Below, piece by piece: positions 1 to 5,912 of a stretch of 7,066 nt of DNA. The stretch comes from an uncultured Eubacteriales bacterium (GTDB taxonomy: Bacteria > Bacillota_A > Clostridia > Christensenellales > Aristaeellaceae). Each line of letters starts with the position of its first letter. Position 1 is the stretch's first letter. The notes beneath the pieces are model-generated. The model saw only the letters and a list, made by a program, of their open reading frames with translations, did no database searches and had not been told where the DNA came from. Made by a program: the position numbers and the translations under genes. The DNA lies in the NCBI GenBank assembly GCA_902795555.1, contig CADBLV010000094.1, positions 1 through 7,066 on the forward strand, given 5' to 3'.

Positions 1-288
1 CTTTTCGGCCATCAGCTTCCGATAGGTGGTTTCCTTCAGACCGCCGGCGTAACCGCTGTGGTGATAATACTTCTTCTGATCCAGCTTCTTGCCGGTCAGA
101 ATGGCCTTAGACGCGTTTACGATGATCACATAGTCACCGGTATCCATATTGGGGGTGTAGATCGGCTTGTTCTTGCCGCGAAGGATGTTCGCTACCTGGC
201 TGGCCAGCCGGCCCAGCACCATTCCCTCGGCATCGACGACGTACCACTTACGCTCGATGTCAGCTGCTTTCGGAATAAATGTCTTCAA
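1..288 (-). CDS. rplM: 50S ribosomal protein L13, N-terminal 96 residues (runs off left edge)
   Basis: L13 is an early-assembling protein of the large ribosomal subunit that binds 23S rRNA. The visible product begins [20 protein letters not shown] and carries family hallmarks: [16 protein letters not shown] at residues 15-30, [20 protein letters not shown] at 49-68 and [10 protein letters not shown] at 77-86. About two thirds of the usual length of roughly 145 residues is present; the C-terminus lies beyond position 1. The start is TTG at 288-286, chosen because a GAGGAGG ribosome binding site (302-296) sits 7 nt upstream and because the N-terminus aligns with the usual L13 start; no in-frame ATG fits as well. 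The gene has its own strong promoter (401-429) and a leader of about 105 nt. rpsI (S9) normally follows but is outside the window. The family assignment is secure. Confidence 0.97.
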   Translation of the reverse strand, partial: MKTFIPKAADIERKWYVVDAEGMVLGRLASQVANILRGKNKPIYTPNMDTGDYVIIVNASKAILTGKKLDQKKYYHHSGYAGGLKETTYRKLMAEK

Positions 289-394
289 GGTTGTTCCTCC
301 TCGGGTTGATTGTTAGATATCCGGCCGTTCATGATGGTCGCATGTTCGGCACATTGATCAATGGCTACCGGGGCTAGCGGAGCTATTGAAGCCA
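289..394 (-). promoter_or_regulatory. rplM 5' leader, possible autoregulatory RNA
   Basis: If transcription starts about 7 nt after the -10 box, the rplM message has a leader of about 105 nt, longer than translation needs. It contains a perfect 12-bp palindrome CATTGATCAATG at 352-363, embedded in an imperfect hairpin at 347-370 closed by CGG/CCG. Upstream, GGCT and AGCC at 390-393 and 372-375 can pair. L13 leaders that repress rplM are known in Bacillus relatives. Whether this leader belongs to that class or is a separate one cannot be judged by eye. The leader's existence follows from the promoter position; the regulatory role is inference. Confidence 0.45.
296..302 (-). promoter_or_regulatory. 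Ribosome binding site of rplM, decides the TTG start
   Basis: GAGGAGG on the minus strand, 7 nt before the TTG start codon of rplM. This near-perfect anti-16S match makes the uncommon TTG start credible. Confidence 0.85.
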
Positions 395-400
395 AATGCT

Positions 401-429
401 ATTTTACGACAAATCCGAGTTGAAGTCAA
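401..429 (-). promoter_or_regulatory. Housekeeping-sigma promoter of rplM
   Basis: The -35 box TTGACT (429-424) and -10 box TAAAAT (406-401) are separated by exactly 17 bp, each hexamer differing from consensus at one position. Immediately upstream, 446-430 on the minus strand is rich in A runs (including a run of seven A), as expected for an UP-like element that lifts ribosomal-protein promoters. The predicted start point is around position 394. This separates rplM from the rsmF transcription unit. Confidence 0.8.
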
Positions 430-460
430 TCATTTTTTTGTGGATTTTGGCAGGATAGTC

Positions 461-616
461 GCTTCGCTGTCGGGATATCGCGCTGTCCGGCGCAGTGTGG
501 GGTTCGCCGTCTCCATCGTTGTCCGGGATTCGCCGTCTCCATCGTTGCCAGGGGTTTACCGTTCCCATCGTTGTCCGGGATTCGCTTCCCCCATCGTTGC
601 CCGAGATTCATCGTCC
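461..616. repeat. Intergenic tandem repeat, about six 26-bp units
   Basis: The plus strand carries the element CCATCGTTG at 513, 539, 565 and 591, exactly 26 bp apart. The fullest unit begins CCATCGTTGTCCGGGATTCG and ends with a more variable six bases. A partly matching unit lies at 487-512 and a degenerate one at 461-486, so the array spans about 156 bp. Because 26 is not a multiple of 3 and no plausible product or ribosome binding site covers it, it is not coding. It fills the gap between the rsmF stop (637) and the rplM promoter (429). Units are contiguous with no spacers. I saw no other copy in this window. A length-variable minisatellite is the simplest reading. Confidence 0.85.
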
Positions 617-636
617 CGGATGTTCTATGGCAGTTT

Positions 637-2022
637 TTACGGAATCAGCCGCGTTTTCCGAAGGCCCTTCGGATAATGATTTCGAATCAGCCCGTCGCTT
701 CCCTTTCCCCATCCCAGATTCATCCCCAGATATCGCATCAGCATCCAGCCGGTTCCTTCTCCTTCAAGTGTCTCCCCGGCCATATATCGCGATGCTTCCT
801 CCGGAGAAAGATCGCGGAAGGGAATGCCGGAAGAATTTTGGGCCAGAAAGCCGGATAAGGCTATTGCATGATCGGGCACCGCGTATCGATCCCGAATCTC
901 AGCCAGGCGCAAGCCGCATCGCAGGGTTCGGATTCCCTGAAGTTTCGGCAGGATGGGCATTGAAAAAAGCATATTCCCCTGCTGAAAGAGCGGCTGCAGC
1001 ATTCTCTCTTCCGGAAGCAGACCTTTCAGCAAACGCTTCCCATCCGGAGAAGCCGGGGCATCGGCGCAGGTGATGGCAGGCGTTTCATCCCCGTCCCGGT
1101 GCAGTAGCGCCACAAACTGTCCTTCCCCTGAAATCCGGTGTGGATAAAAGGTAGCAAATCCTTCGGCATGGATCGTCCCGGTCGGTTTGCAAACAGAAGA
1201 CGCCTCCCGATAGTCAGGCAGCTGAAAGGGCACCGGCGAAAAATCCGGATGGGCTCGTAAAAACGCGCGTATCGATCTCTCGTTTTCTTCCGGATGAAAA
1301 GTGCAGGTAGAATAAACCAGTCTTCCGCCCCGGCGGACCAAAGCGGCGGCACTGTCTAAAATCGCCCGCTGTCGCTGGGCGCATCCCGCCGCCTTCTCCG
1401 GGCTCCATTCTGCCCGGGTTTCCGGATCCCGTCGAAACATTCCTTCTCCGGAACAGGGAACGTCGGCCAGCACGCCGTCAAATCCCCCCGGATAGCAGGC
1501 CGCCAGCCGCTCGGGTTTCTCGCAGGTCACCACAGCATGCCCAACGCCCATCCGCTCAATATTCCGTGAAAGAATCTGTGCCCGCTGGGGAACAATCTCA
1601 TTGCAGATCAGAAGTCCCTCTCCTGCCATGGCCCCGGCAATCTGAGTTGATTTTCCACCGGGGGCAGCGCACAGATCCATCAGGATTTCTCCCGGCTTCG
1701 GAGCCAGCACAGAAACGGGGATCATGGCGCTGGGCTCCTGTAAATAAAAAGCCCCCGCCTCGTGAGCGATCGTTTTCCCCGCCGGCGAATCCCCGGAAAG
1801 ATAAAAAGCATCCTCCGCCCAGGGAATCGGACGTAGCACAGGCGTCCGCTCTTTGACATCCGCCGTCGCTTTCTCCGGATGAAACCGGATTCCGCGAACA
1901 GGCGCGTCACTCATCGCTTTTTCAAAGAGGGGGGCTTCACTTCCAAGCTGTTCCCGCATCCGGGACAGAAACAGGGGCGGCAGAGGGATGGTTTTTTCCG
2001 TCTCGCTCGTCATGCCGGGCAT
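637..2022 (-). CDS. rsmF: RsmF-type 16S rRNA (cytosine-5) methyltransferase, NOL1/NOP2/Sun family
   Basis: This 461-residue enzyme should transfer a methyl group from S-adenosylmethionine to C5 of a cytosine in 16S rRNA (C1407 region for E. coli RsmF; the related EfmM of Enterococcus faecium acts at C1404). The SAM-binding loop is DLCAAPGGKSTQ at residues 116-127. Motif IV is DVPCSGEG at 187-194, with Cys190 for product release, and motif VI is YSTCTF at 237-242, with Cys240 as the expected nucleophile. Both cysteines are present. Residues from about 310 form the C-terminal RNA-binding extension, ending in a block with GWMLMRYLG and NHYPKGLR (425-455), typical of Gram-positive RsmF. The ATG at 2022 is preferred over Met4 because AGGAGG lies 8 nt upstream. 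The stop of the ATPase gene is only 13 nt upstream, so the two are co-transcribed. The exact target base cannot be read from sequence. Confidence 0.92.
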   Translation of the reverse strand: MPGMTSETEKTIPLPPLFLSRMREQLGSEAPLFEKAMSDAPVRGIRFHPEKATADVKERTPVLRPIPWAEDAFYLSGDSPAGKTIAHEAGAFYLQEPSAMIPVSVLAPKPGEILMDLCAAPGGKSTQIAGAMAGEGLLICNEIVPQRAQILSRNIERMGVGHAVVTCEKPERLAACYPGGFDGVLADVPCSGEGMFRRDPETRAEWSPEKAAGCAQRQRAILDSAAALVRRGGRLVYSTCTFHPEENERSIRAFLRAHPDFSPVPFQLPDYREASSVCKPTGTIHAEGFATFYPHRISGEGQFVALLHRDGDETPAITCADAPASPDGKRLLKGLLPEERMLQPLFQQGNMLFSMPILPKLQGIRTLRCGLRLAEIRDRYAVPDHAIALSGFLAQNSSGIPFRDLSPEEASRYMAGETLEGEGTGWMLMRYLGMNLGWGKGSDGLIRNHYPKGLRKTRLIP

Positions 2023-2035
2023 TCCTTTTTCCTCC

Positions 2036-2785
2036 TCAGTCCTGCATCCATTCCGGAATCATCCGGCGGCGGATCGTCAGGATTTCCTCCGGGAAAATCC
2101 CCTGCACAAATTCATGGCCGGTATGTAAAACCGCTCTCCCGTTCAGGCTCTCCGAAACGCCCATGGCGGAAAGGGTTTCCTGGGTTGCGCAGTGAATGAC
2201 TTTTTCCACAGAAAGGGCTTTCGCGCTTTCCCGCACCTTGTCCGCCGCGTCCCGCAGCATAACTCCCGTGGTTTGATGGGCCAGATTGGTGTTGTTAATC
2301 AGCGCATCCAGCTTCAGCCGGCCCCGGGCCTGAATCCGTTGAGCGAGGTCAATGATGTCCGCCGGTTCCTCCGTCAGCGGACGCAGGCAGTTCACCACCA
2401 GTGCCACCAGTGTCCGATCCCGGTTTTTCATAAAAAAGGGAAAGTATCGTCCCAACGCCGCCGCGCCGGTGTCGTCGCCTCCCACATCGAAGATCACCTT
2501 CTCCGCGTCTGATTCAAACACGCTCTGAATCTCCGCGGGAAGCGCCGGTATATCCACCGTCGTCAAAGCGAAGGTGGGCATCAGCACACGAATTCCCCGT
2601 TCCTGAAGCTCCTCCGCCTTTTCCCCGCTGCGAAAATAGGGATTCACAATGTCCAGGTCCACCAACGTGGTTTTCTGCTTCTCCGCGAAGGTCTCCGCCA
2701 GATGCAGGGCGATTTCGGTTTTTCCCGATCCGTAATTTCCCGTAAGTACAATGAATTTTGGATCCCGAAACAGATCATTCCCCAT
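2036..2785 (-). CDS. P-loop ATPase/GTPase of MinD/CobQ-like fold, function unknown
   Basis: A predicted soluble protein of 249 residues. The Walker A loop is GNYGSGKTE at residues 16-24 and a Walker B-like strand is VIFDVGGDD at 97-105. LVDLDIVNPYFRS at 41-53 looks like the switch region of SIMIBI-class NTPases, and LINNTNL (162-168) fits a base-recognition loop. The signature lysine at the start of the deviant Walker A (KGGxxGKT) of true ParA/MinD is absent, so a chromosome- or division-partitioning role should not be assumed. The ATG at 2785 is chosen; it overlaps the end of the upstream membrane-protein gene by 11 nt, suggesting translational coupling. A GTG at 2794 is possible, while an extension to 2851 would overlap by 77 nt with no better ribosome binding site. 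rsmF follows after 13 nt. The fold is fairly sure; the biological role is unknown. Confidence 0.8.
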   Translation of the reverse strand: MGNDLFRDPKFIVLTGNYGSGKTEIALHLAETFAEKQKTTLVDLDIVNPYFRSGEKAEELQERGIRVLMPTFALTTVDIPALPAEIQSVFESDAEKVIFDVGGDDTGAAALGRYFPFFMKNRDRTLVALVVNCLRPLTEEPADIIDLAQRIQARGRLKLDALINNTNLAHQTTGVMLRDAADKVRESAKALSVEKVIHCATQETLSAMGVSESLNGRAVLHTGHEFVQGIFPEEILTIRRRMIPEWMQD

Positions 2786-3611
2786 TTTCCGCACGATCCC
2801 TTTCCTGCCATTTCTGAGGATAAACCGGCTTGAAGTAGGCCTCGTCGGCATTGATCAGATCCTCGACTGCGGGATAGCCGCCCCGGGCGTCATCGCTGAA
2901 TTCGCGCATCAGTCGCGCGGCCCGGCGTCTCCGGCCCGAGCGCACCAGCGCCCGTTCAATCTCCTCTGTGGTGCTGAATCGCTCCTGTCGGTTCTCCCGT
3001 TCCTCCGGGGAAGGCTCCGGCCGTCGGTAGGGACTGTCCGCCGGCACATAGTATCCAGCAGGGGTACGATAGCCCCGTGGTACCGTTTCGTCCACGGCAG
3101 TCTCTTCCGTCTCCGTTGCTTCCCATCGGTTGAAATCGTTCCTGTCTGCGGCTTCCGTAAAAGTTCCCGGGGTTGTTGCCTCTGTCTCCGTTGCTTCCCA
3201 TCGGCCGAAATCATTCCTGTCCATGGCAGCTGCGCAGGCTCCCGAGGCGGTTACCGTCACCTCTCCGGCCGCGTAATCCGCCTCTACGGGTGCGCCGTCC
3301 TCCGGCCCGGTCCCGTTCATCGGCACAGTGTTGAAATTTTCTTCACTTTCCGCTTCGGTTTCCCGATTCCTCCTTCGCTGCTGCCAGAAGGAACGCCACA
3401 CCCGATAAGGACGCCAGCGCACCATGTAAACAGACAGATCAAAAATCAGGCCGATCGCGCACAGCCCCGCTGCGAGGAACATCCAGTTTTTTCCGATCCA
3501 TGTCAGAAAGGTTCCGCTTTGTCCGGACGAGAACGCGTTCCAGACAGCCCGGGCCAGGGATTCAACCCATCCGAGCAACCCGCTGAAAAGGGTGTTTGCA
3601 AAGCTCCCCAT
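2775..3611 (-). CDS. Uncharacterised single-pass membrane protein with duplicated DRNDFxRWEATETE motif
   Basis: I do not recognise this 278-residue protein. Residues 1-40 are amphipathic or moderately hydrophobic. One clear membrane segment covers about 43-64 (WMFLAAGLCAIGLIFDLSVY and flanks), followed by a basic stretch (RWRPYRVWRSFWQQRRRNR), so the long polar C-terminal part is probably cytoplasmic by the positive-inside rule. That part is acidic and low in predicted structure. It contains two near-identical motifs, DRNDFGRWEATETE at 131-144 and DRNDFNRWEATETE at 156-169, 25 residues apart. A basic and acidic segment (about 205-240, with RRRRAARLMREF) and a short C-terminal stretch with EDLINADEAYFKPVYP follow. 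The start is ATG at 3611 with GGAG 7 nt upstream. It lies 101 nt after cdaR and overlaps the ATPase gene by 11 nt. A membrane anchor or scaffold for that ATPase is an inference from the overlap only. Confidence 0.82.
   Translation of the reverse strand: MGSFANTLFSGLLGWVESLARAVWNAFSSGQSGTFLTWIGKNWMFLAAGLCAIGLIFDLSVYMVRWRPYRVWRSFWQQRRRNRETEAESEENFNTVPMNGTGPEDGAPVEADYAAGEVTVTASGACAAAMDRNDFGRWEATETEATTPGTFTEAADRNDFNRWEATETEETAVDETVPRGYRTPAGYYVPADSPYRRPEPSPEERENRQERFSTTEEIERALVRSGRRRRAARLMREFSDDARGGYPAVEDLINADEAYFKPVYPQKWQERDRAENGE
3108..3222. repeat. Intragenic 75-bp direct duplication in the membrane-protein gene
   Basis: Two 36-bp blocks beginning CTCCGTTGCTTCCCATCGG at 3111 and 3186 differ at only three positions. 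They are spaced 75 bp (25 codons) apart and encode the two DRNDFxRWEATETE copies, so the duplication keeps the frame. Confidence 0.8.
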
Positions 3612-3649
3612 GAACGCTCTCCTTCAGATTCAAAAGATCTTATTTCCCG

Positions 3650-3701
3650 AAAACGCCGATGAATATCCCGCTTTTCAGGCGGTTTCCGTTCATCGGCGTT
3701 T
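3650..3701 (-). terminator. Long hairpin between cdaR and the membrane-protein gene (weak terminator or attenuator)
   Basis: The 13-bp arms AAACGCCGATGAA (3651-3663) and TTCATCGGCGTTT (3689-3701) are perfectly inverted around a 25-nt loop that holds a second small stem, CCGC/GCGG (3668-3671 and 3679-3682). On the minus strand the structure begins 11 nt after the cdaR stop and ends in only four T before CGGG. The poor U-tract argues against full termination. Partial termination, mRNA processing or 3'-end protection of the cdaA-cdaR message are all possible. Confidence 0.55.
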
Positions 3702-3712
3702 CCCGTTTCATT

Positions 3713-4786
3713 CTATTCCTGTTCCTGGTTTGTTTCTGTCGGGACGATTTCCACCGTCACAGTAATCGTGTCGTTGGACAGAATGGCATCATCCGAGGGT
3801 TTTTGAACCTTGAACTGGAAGGCGGTTGTCTCCTTCAGGTTTTTCAGATTCACCGTCGTGCTGTCCAGAGACAGTTCCTGAACCTGCTCCAGCACCTCGT
3901 TCCGGGCAGCCAGAGTAATGTTCTCCGGGCTGTATCGAATTTCCTTCACCTCGTATCCCCGGGCCGGAGAACCGACGGCCTGAATCACGGAGGCCACTTC
4001 GAATGTTTTCGTAGGGAGCATCGTCGCTTCCAGCAGTACGCTGTCGATGGTGGTCGATTCGGTCGTGATATCCAGCAGGCTGCTGTCGATGGGTTCGCCT
4101 TCCCGGTTATAAAGCACGATGTCCGCAGTGGTGATGACAGTTCCCTCAATCCAGTCCAGCTGATCACGGTCCAGCACAACCCGGGCTCTGGAAACCGTCT
4201 GAGCCAGGGATTTGGGACCGGATACGGCAACCAGCGCCGGATCCACAGTCACCGAAGACAGATACCATCCAACAGGGACATCTCCGCTCAGGGTCAAAGT
4301 GACCGGAATTCGCTGCCGCACGATGTATTCGTCCACGTTCACGGTAATCGTGGAGGGATTGGTGGAAACAATCCGTCCGTAGGTGGAAGAATTGGTGCTC
4401 AGGATTTTGATCTCCTGCTCTCCCTCGGAATTGATCCGACTCAGATCCACGCGCAGGTTGTAGCTGCTCACCTCCGCGTTTTCATATTGGGTTTGCGGAA
4501 CTGCGGCCACGCAGGAAACATCATCCAGCAGGCTGTCCATATCGCTGGTAACGATAAAACCGTTCCGCCGGGCAGTGTCTGCACCGCTGACGCTGACATT
4601 GACGTGGTTGAAGGTTTTATCACGTGTAATGGAGTTATCCTGGGATACCAGCCCGGCCCAGATCACCACCGAGATCATCACTGCCAGAAGTTTCACCCAT
4701 CCGTTATGAAACAGCAGGTGCTTGATTCCCTTCCAGAACGTATCTGCCAGCAGCCGGAAGCGGCCGCCCTGTTGCTTTTCACTCAT
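3713..4786 (-). CDS. cdaR: CdaR, YbbR-domain regulator of the diadenylate cyclase CdaA
   Basis: CdaR is an extracytoplasmic membrane-anchored partner that modulates c-di-AMP synthesis by CdaA. The product has 357 residues: a cytoplasmic start, one membrane anchor at about 30-48 (WVKLLAVMISVVIWAGLVS), then an exported beta-rich region. I can discern about three YbbR repeats, near 52-152, 157-255 and 262-349. Family-style strands include VDPALVAVSGPKSLAQTVSR (181-200) and RYSPENITLAARNEVLEQV (284-302). It is shorter than B. subtilis CdaR, which is about 480 residues with four repeats, so one repeat appears to be missing. The ATG at 4786 has GGAG 7 nt upstream and overlaps the cdaA stop by 8 nt, consistent with translational coupling. 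The acidic C-terminus (ETNQEQE) ends at TAG, 11 nt before the hairpin. glmM, the usual next gene, is not here. Confidence 0.93.
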   Translation of the reverse strand: MSEKQQGGRFRLLADTFWKGIKHLLFHNGWVKLLAVMISVVIWAGLVSQDNSITRDKTFNHVNVSVSGADTARRNGFIVTSDMDSLLDDVSCVAAVPQTQYENAEVSSYNLRVDLSRINSEGEQEIKILSTNSSTYGRIVSTNPSTITVNVDEYIVRQRIPVTLTLSGDVPVGWYLSSVTVDPALVAVSGPKSLAQTVSRARVVLDRDQLDWIEGTVITTADIVLYNREGEPIDSSLLDITTESTTIDSVLLEATMLPTKTFEVASVIQAVGSPARGYEVKEIRYSPENITLAARNEVLEQVQELSLDSTTVNLKNLKETTAFQFKVQKPSDDAILSNDTITVTVEIVPTETNQEQE

Positions 4787-5642
4787 GAGCGGTCTCCCCC
4801 ATTCCTGTTTTCAGCGCGCGGATGAACGAAGCCAGCTTGCCCCTCCGGTCGGAATACAATTCATTGAGGATATCCCGCAGCGCGTCCACGGTCAGAGGCC
4901 GATGCAGCACGCCGTCCCGGGCCATGGAGACAATCCCGGTTTCCTCGGAAACCACAATTACTGTGGCATCGGTGTTTTCCGTCAGTCCCACAGCTGCCCG
5001 GTGCCGGGTTCCCAGCTCACGGGAAACACCGCTGGCCTCTGCCAGGGGCAGGATGCACGCCGCAGCCATCACCTGATCATCGCGAATCACCACAGCGCCG
5101 TCATGCAGGGGCGTGTTAGGTTCAAAAATATTCTCCAGCAGCGGTGCTGAGATTTCGGCGTTCAGCCGGGTTCCGGTTTCGATATAGTCCTGCAGGCCGG
5201 TTTTCTGTTCAAAGACGATCAGAGCGCCCACGCGCCGTTTGCTCAAATCCACTGCGGTCTGGACAATCTCGGATACGATTCGTTCCCGGTCGTCATCCGT
5301 ATTGTTCTTGCCGTTTTTTACAAAGATCCGGCTTCTGCCCATTCGTTCCAGGGCTTTCCGCAGTTCGGGTTGAAAAAGAATGACCAGCACCACGGCCCCG
5401 TTCTGCAGAATGGACAGCAGCAGCCAGTTCAGGCTGACAAAACCCAGCATACTGCTCAAACCCGCGATCATCATCAGGGCAAAAAGGCCCTTCAGCAGAG
5501 CGCTGCCCCGGGTGTGTGCCGTCAGCAGCAGCAGCTCATAGATGATCACCGCGACAATCAGAATATCCAGAATATCAATGAAGCCCAGCCGATGGGTCAG
5601 GTTCCAACCCATGTTGTGCAAGGTAACCATCAGATTCTCCAC
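4779..5642 (-). CDS. cdaA: Diadenylate cyclase CdaA (DacA), membrane c-di-AMP synthase
   Basis: This enzyme condenses two ATP into c-di-AMP, the messenger controlling potassium and osmolyte uptake and cell-wall homeostasis in Bacillota. The 287-residue protein has three membrane helices at about 22-42, 47-68 and 75-92, a linker, and a DAC domain from about 100. The two catalytic signatures are intact: DGA at 181-183 (in PLHDGAVVI) and RHR at 213-215 (in GTRHRAAVGL). Length and layout match the CdaA class rather than DisA or CdaS. The start is GTG at 5642-5640: GGGAGGTGG ends about 6-7 nt upstream, whereas the in-frame ATG at 5630 is about 19 nt from that site. It is the first gene after the TATAAT promoter at 5669-5674 and overlaps cdaR by 8 nt. 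Assignment is secure. Confidence 0.96.
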   Translation of the reverse strand: MENLMVTLHNMGWNLTHRLGFIDILDILIVAVIIYELLLLTAHTRGSALLKGLFALMMIAGLSSMLGFVSLNWLLLSILQNGAVVLVILFQPELRKALERMGRSRIFVKNGKNNTDDDRERIVSEIVQTAVDLSKRRVGALIVFEQKTGLQDYIETGTRLNAEISAPLLENIFEPNTPLHDGAVVIRDDQVMAAACILPLAEASGVSRELGTRHRAAVGLTENTDATVIVVSEETGIVSMARDGVLHRPLTVDALRDILNELYSDRRGKLASFIRALKTGMGETAHE

Positions 5643-5649
5643 CGGCCGC

Positions 5650-5657
5650 CACCTCCC
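5650..5657 (-). promoter_or_regulatory. Ribosome binding site of cdaA, decides the GTG start
   Basis: A GGGAGGTG stretch on the minus strand lies 7 nt before GTG 5642 and too far from ATG 5630, fixing the GTG as the likely initiation codon. Confidence 0.75.
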
Positions 5658-5668
5658 TGTACGGTTTT

Positions 5669-5692
5669 ATTATACACGAAACGGAGGGAAAA
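5669..5692 (-). promoter_or_regulatory. Promoter of the cdaA-cdaR operon
   Basis: A perfect TATAAT -10 box at 5674-5669 lies 26 nt before the cdaA start codon, giving a short leader of about 20 nt. No good -35 box is seen at 16-18 bp; the sequence there is a T/C-rich tract (TTCTTT-like). The promoter may therefore rely on the -10 box, on the A/T-rich stretch further upstream, or on an activator. Confidence 0.6.
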
Positions 5693-5717
5693 AAGAAGGG
5701 AATTTTGGGTTTTTTTC

Positions 5718-5737
5718 AAATTTGTGAACGTTGTGAA
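5718..5737. repeat. Short repeats upstream of the cdaA promoter
   Basis: TTGTGAA occurs twice, at 5722-5728 and 5731-5737, 9 bp apart, next to the small palindrome CAAATTTG at 5718-5725 region. The pair sits about 50-65 bp upstream of the cdaA -10 box, a position compatible with a regulator site. It is short enough to be chance. Confidence 0.25.
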
Positions 5738-5861
5738 AGGTGATCCGAACGGCAGCAGGGCGTCCGTCGGAGGCATTCCGGCCCGGACTGTCCCGGCTTG
5801 AAAGATGCGCTGCACAGGGCGTCTGTTTAAGCAACTCCCGACCGTGTACATAAATGCGCGG

Positions 5862-5892
5862 AAAAGGGAGGAAGCCTCCTGGGCTTCCTCCC
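5862..5892 (-). terminator. Intrinsic terminator of the peptidoglycan-binding-protein gene
   Basis: A perfect 11-bp inverted repeat, GGGAGGAAGCC (5866-5876) and GGCTTCCTCCC (5882-5892), with a 5-nt loop. On the minus strand it is followed by TTTT (5865-5862). It begins 20 nt after the stop codon of the gene ending at 5913, so it separates that gene from cdaA. The T-run is short but the stem is strong. Confidence 0.8.
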
Positions 5893-5912
5893 CGGGATCA
5901 AATCGAGATTTC

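Noticed and set aside
426..611. Small minus-strand reading frame across the 26-bp array
   Set aside because: No ribosome binding site or recognisable product; the 26-bp period would shift frame at each unit, so it is a chance frame.
461..616. CRISPR-like regular repeat spacing
   Set aside because: Units are contiguous with no unique spacers, and no cas-like gene is present.
2036..2785. ParA/MinD chromosome-partitioning or division protein
   Set aside because: The Walker A loop GNYGSGKT lacks the signature lysine of the deviant ParA/MinD motif, and no ParB or MinC-like partner is adjacent.
3612..3712. c-di-AMP riboswitch controlling the downstream genes
   Set aside because: The gap is only about 100 nt and is explained by one hairpin; I see no resemblance to the conserved core of the ydaO class.
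3659..4825. Long plus-strand reading frame opposite cdaR (388 codons)
   Set aside because: It is the antisense shadow of a clear YbbR-domain gene and its product resembles no protein family I know.
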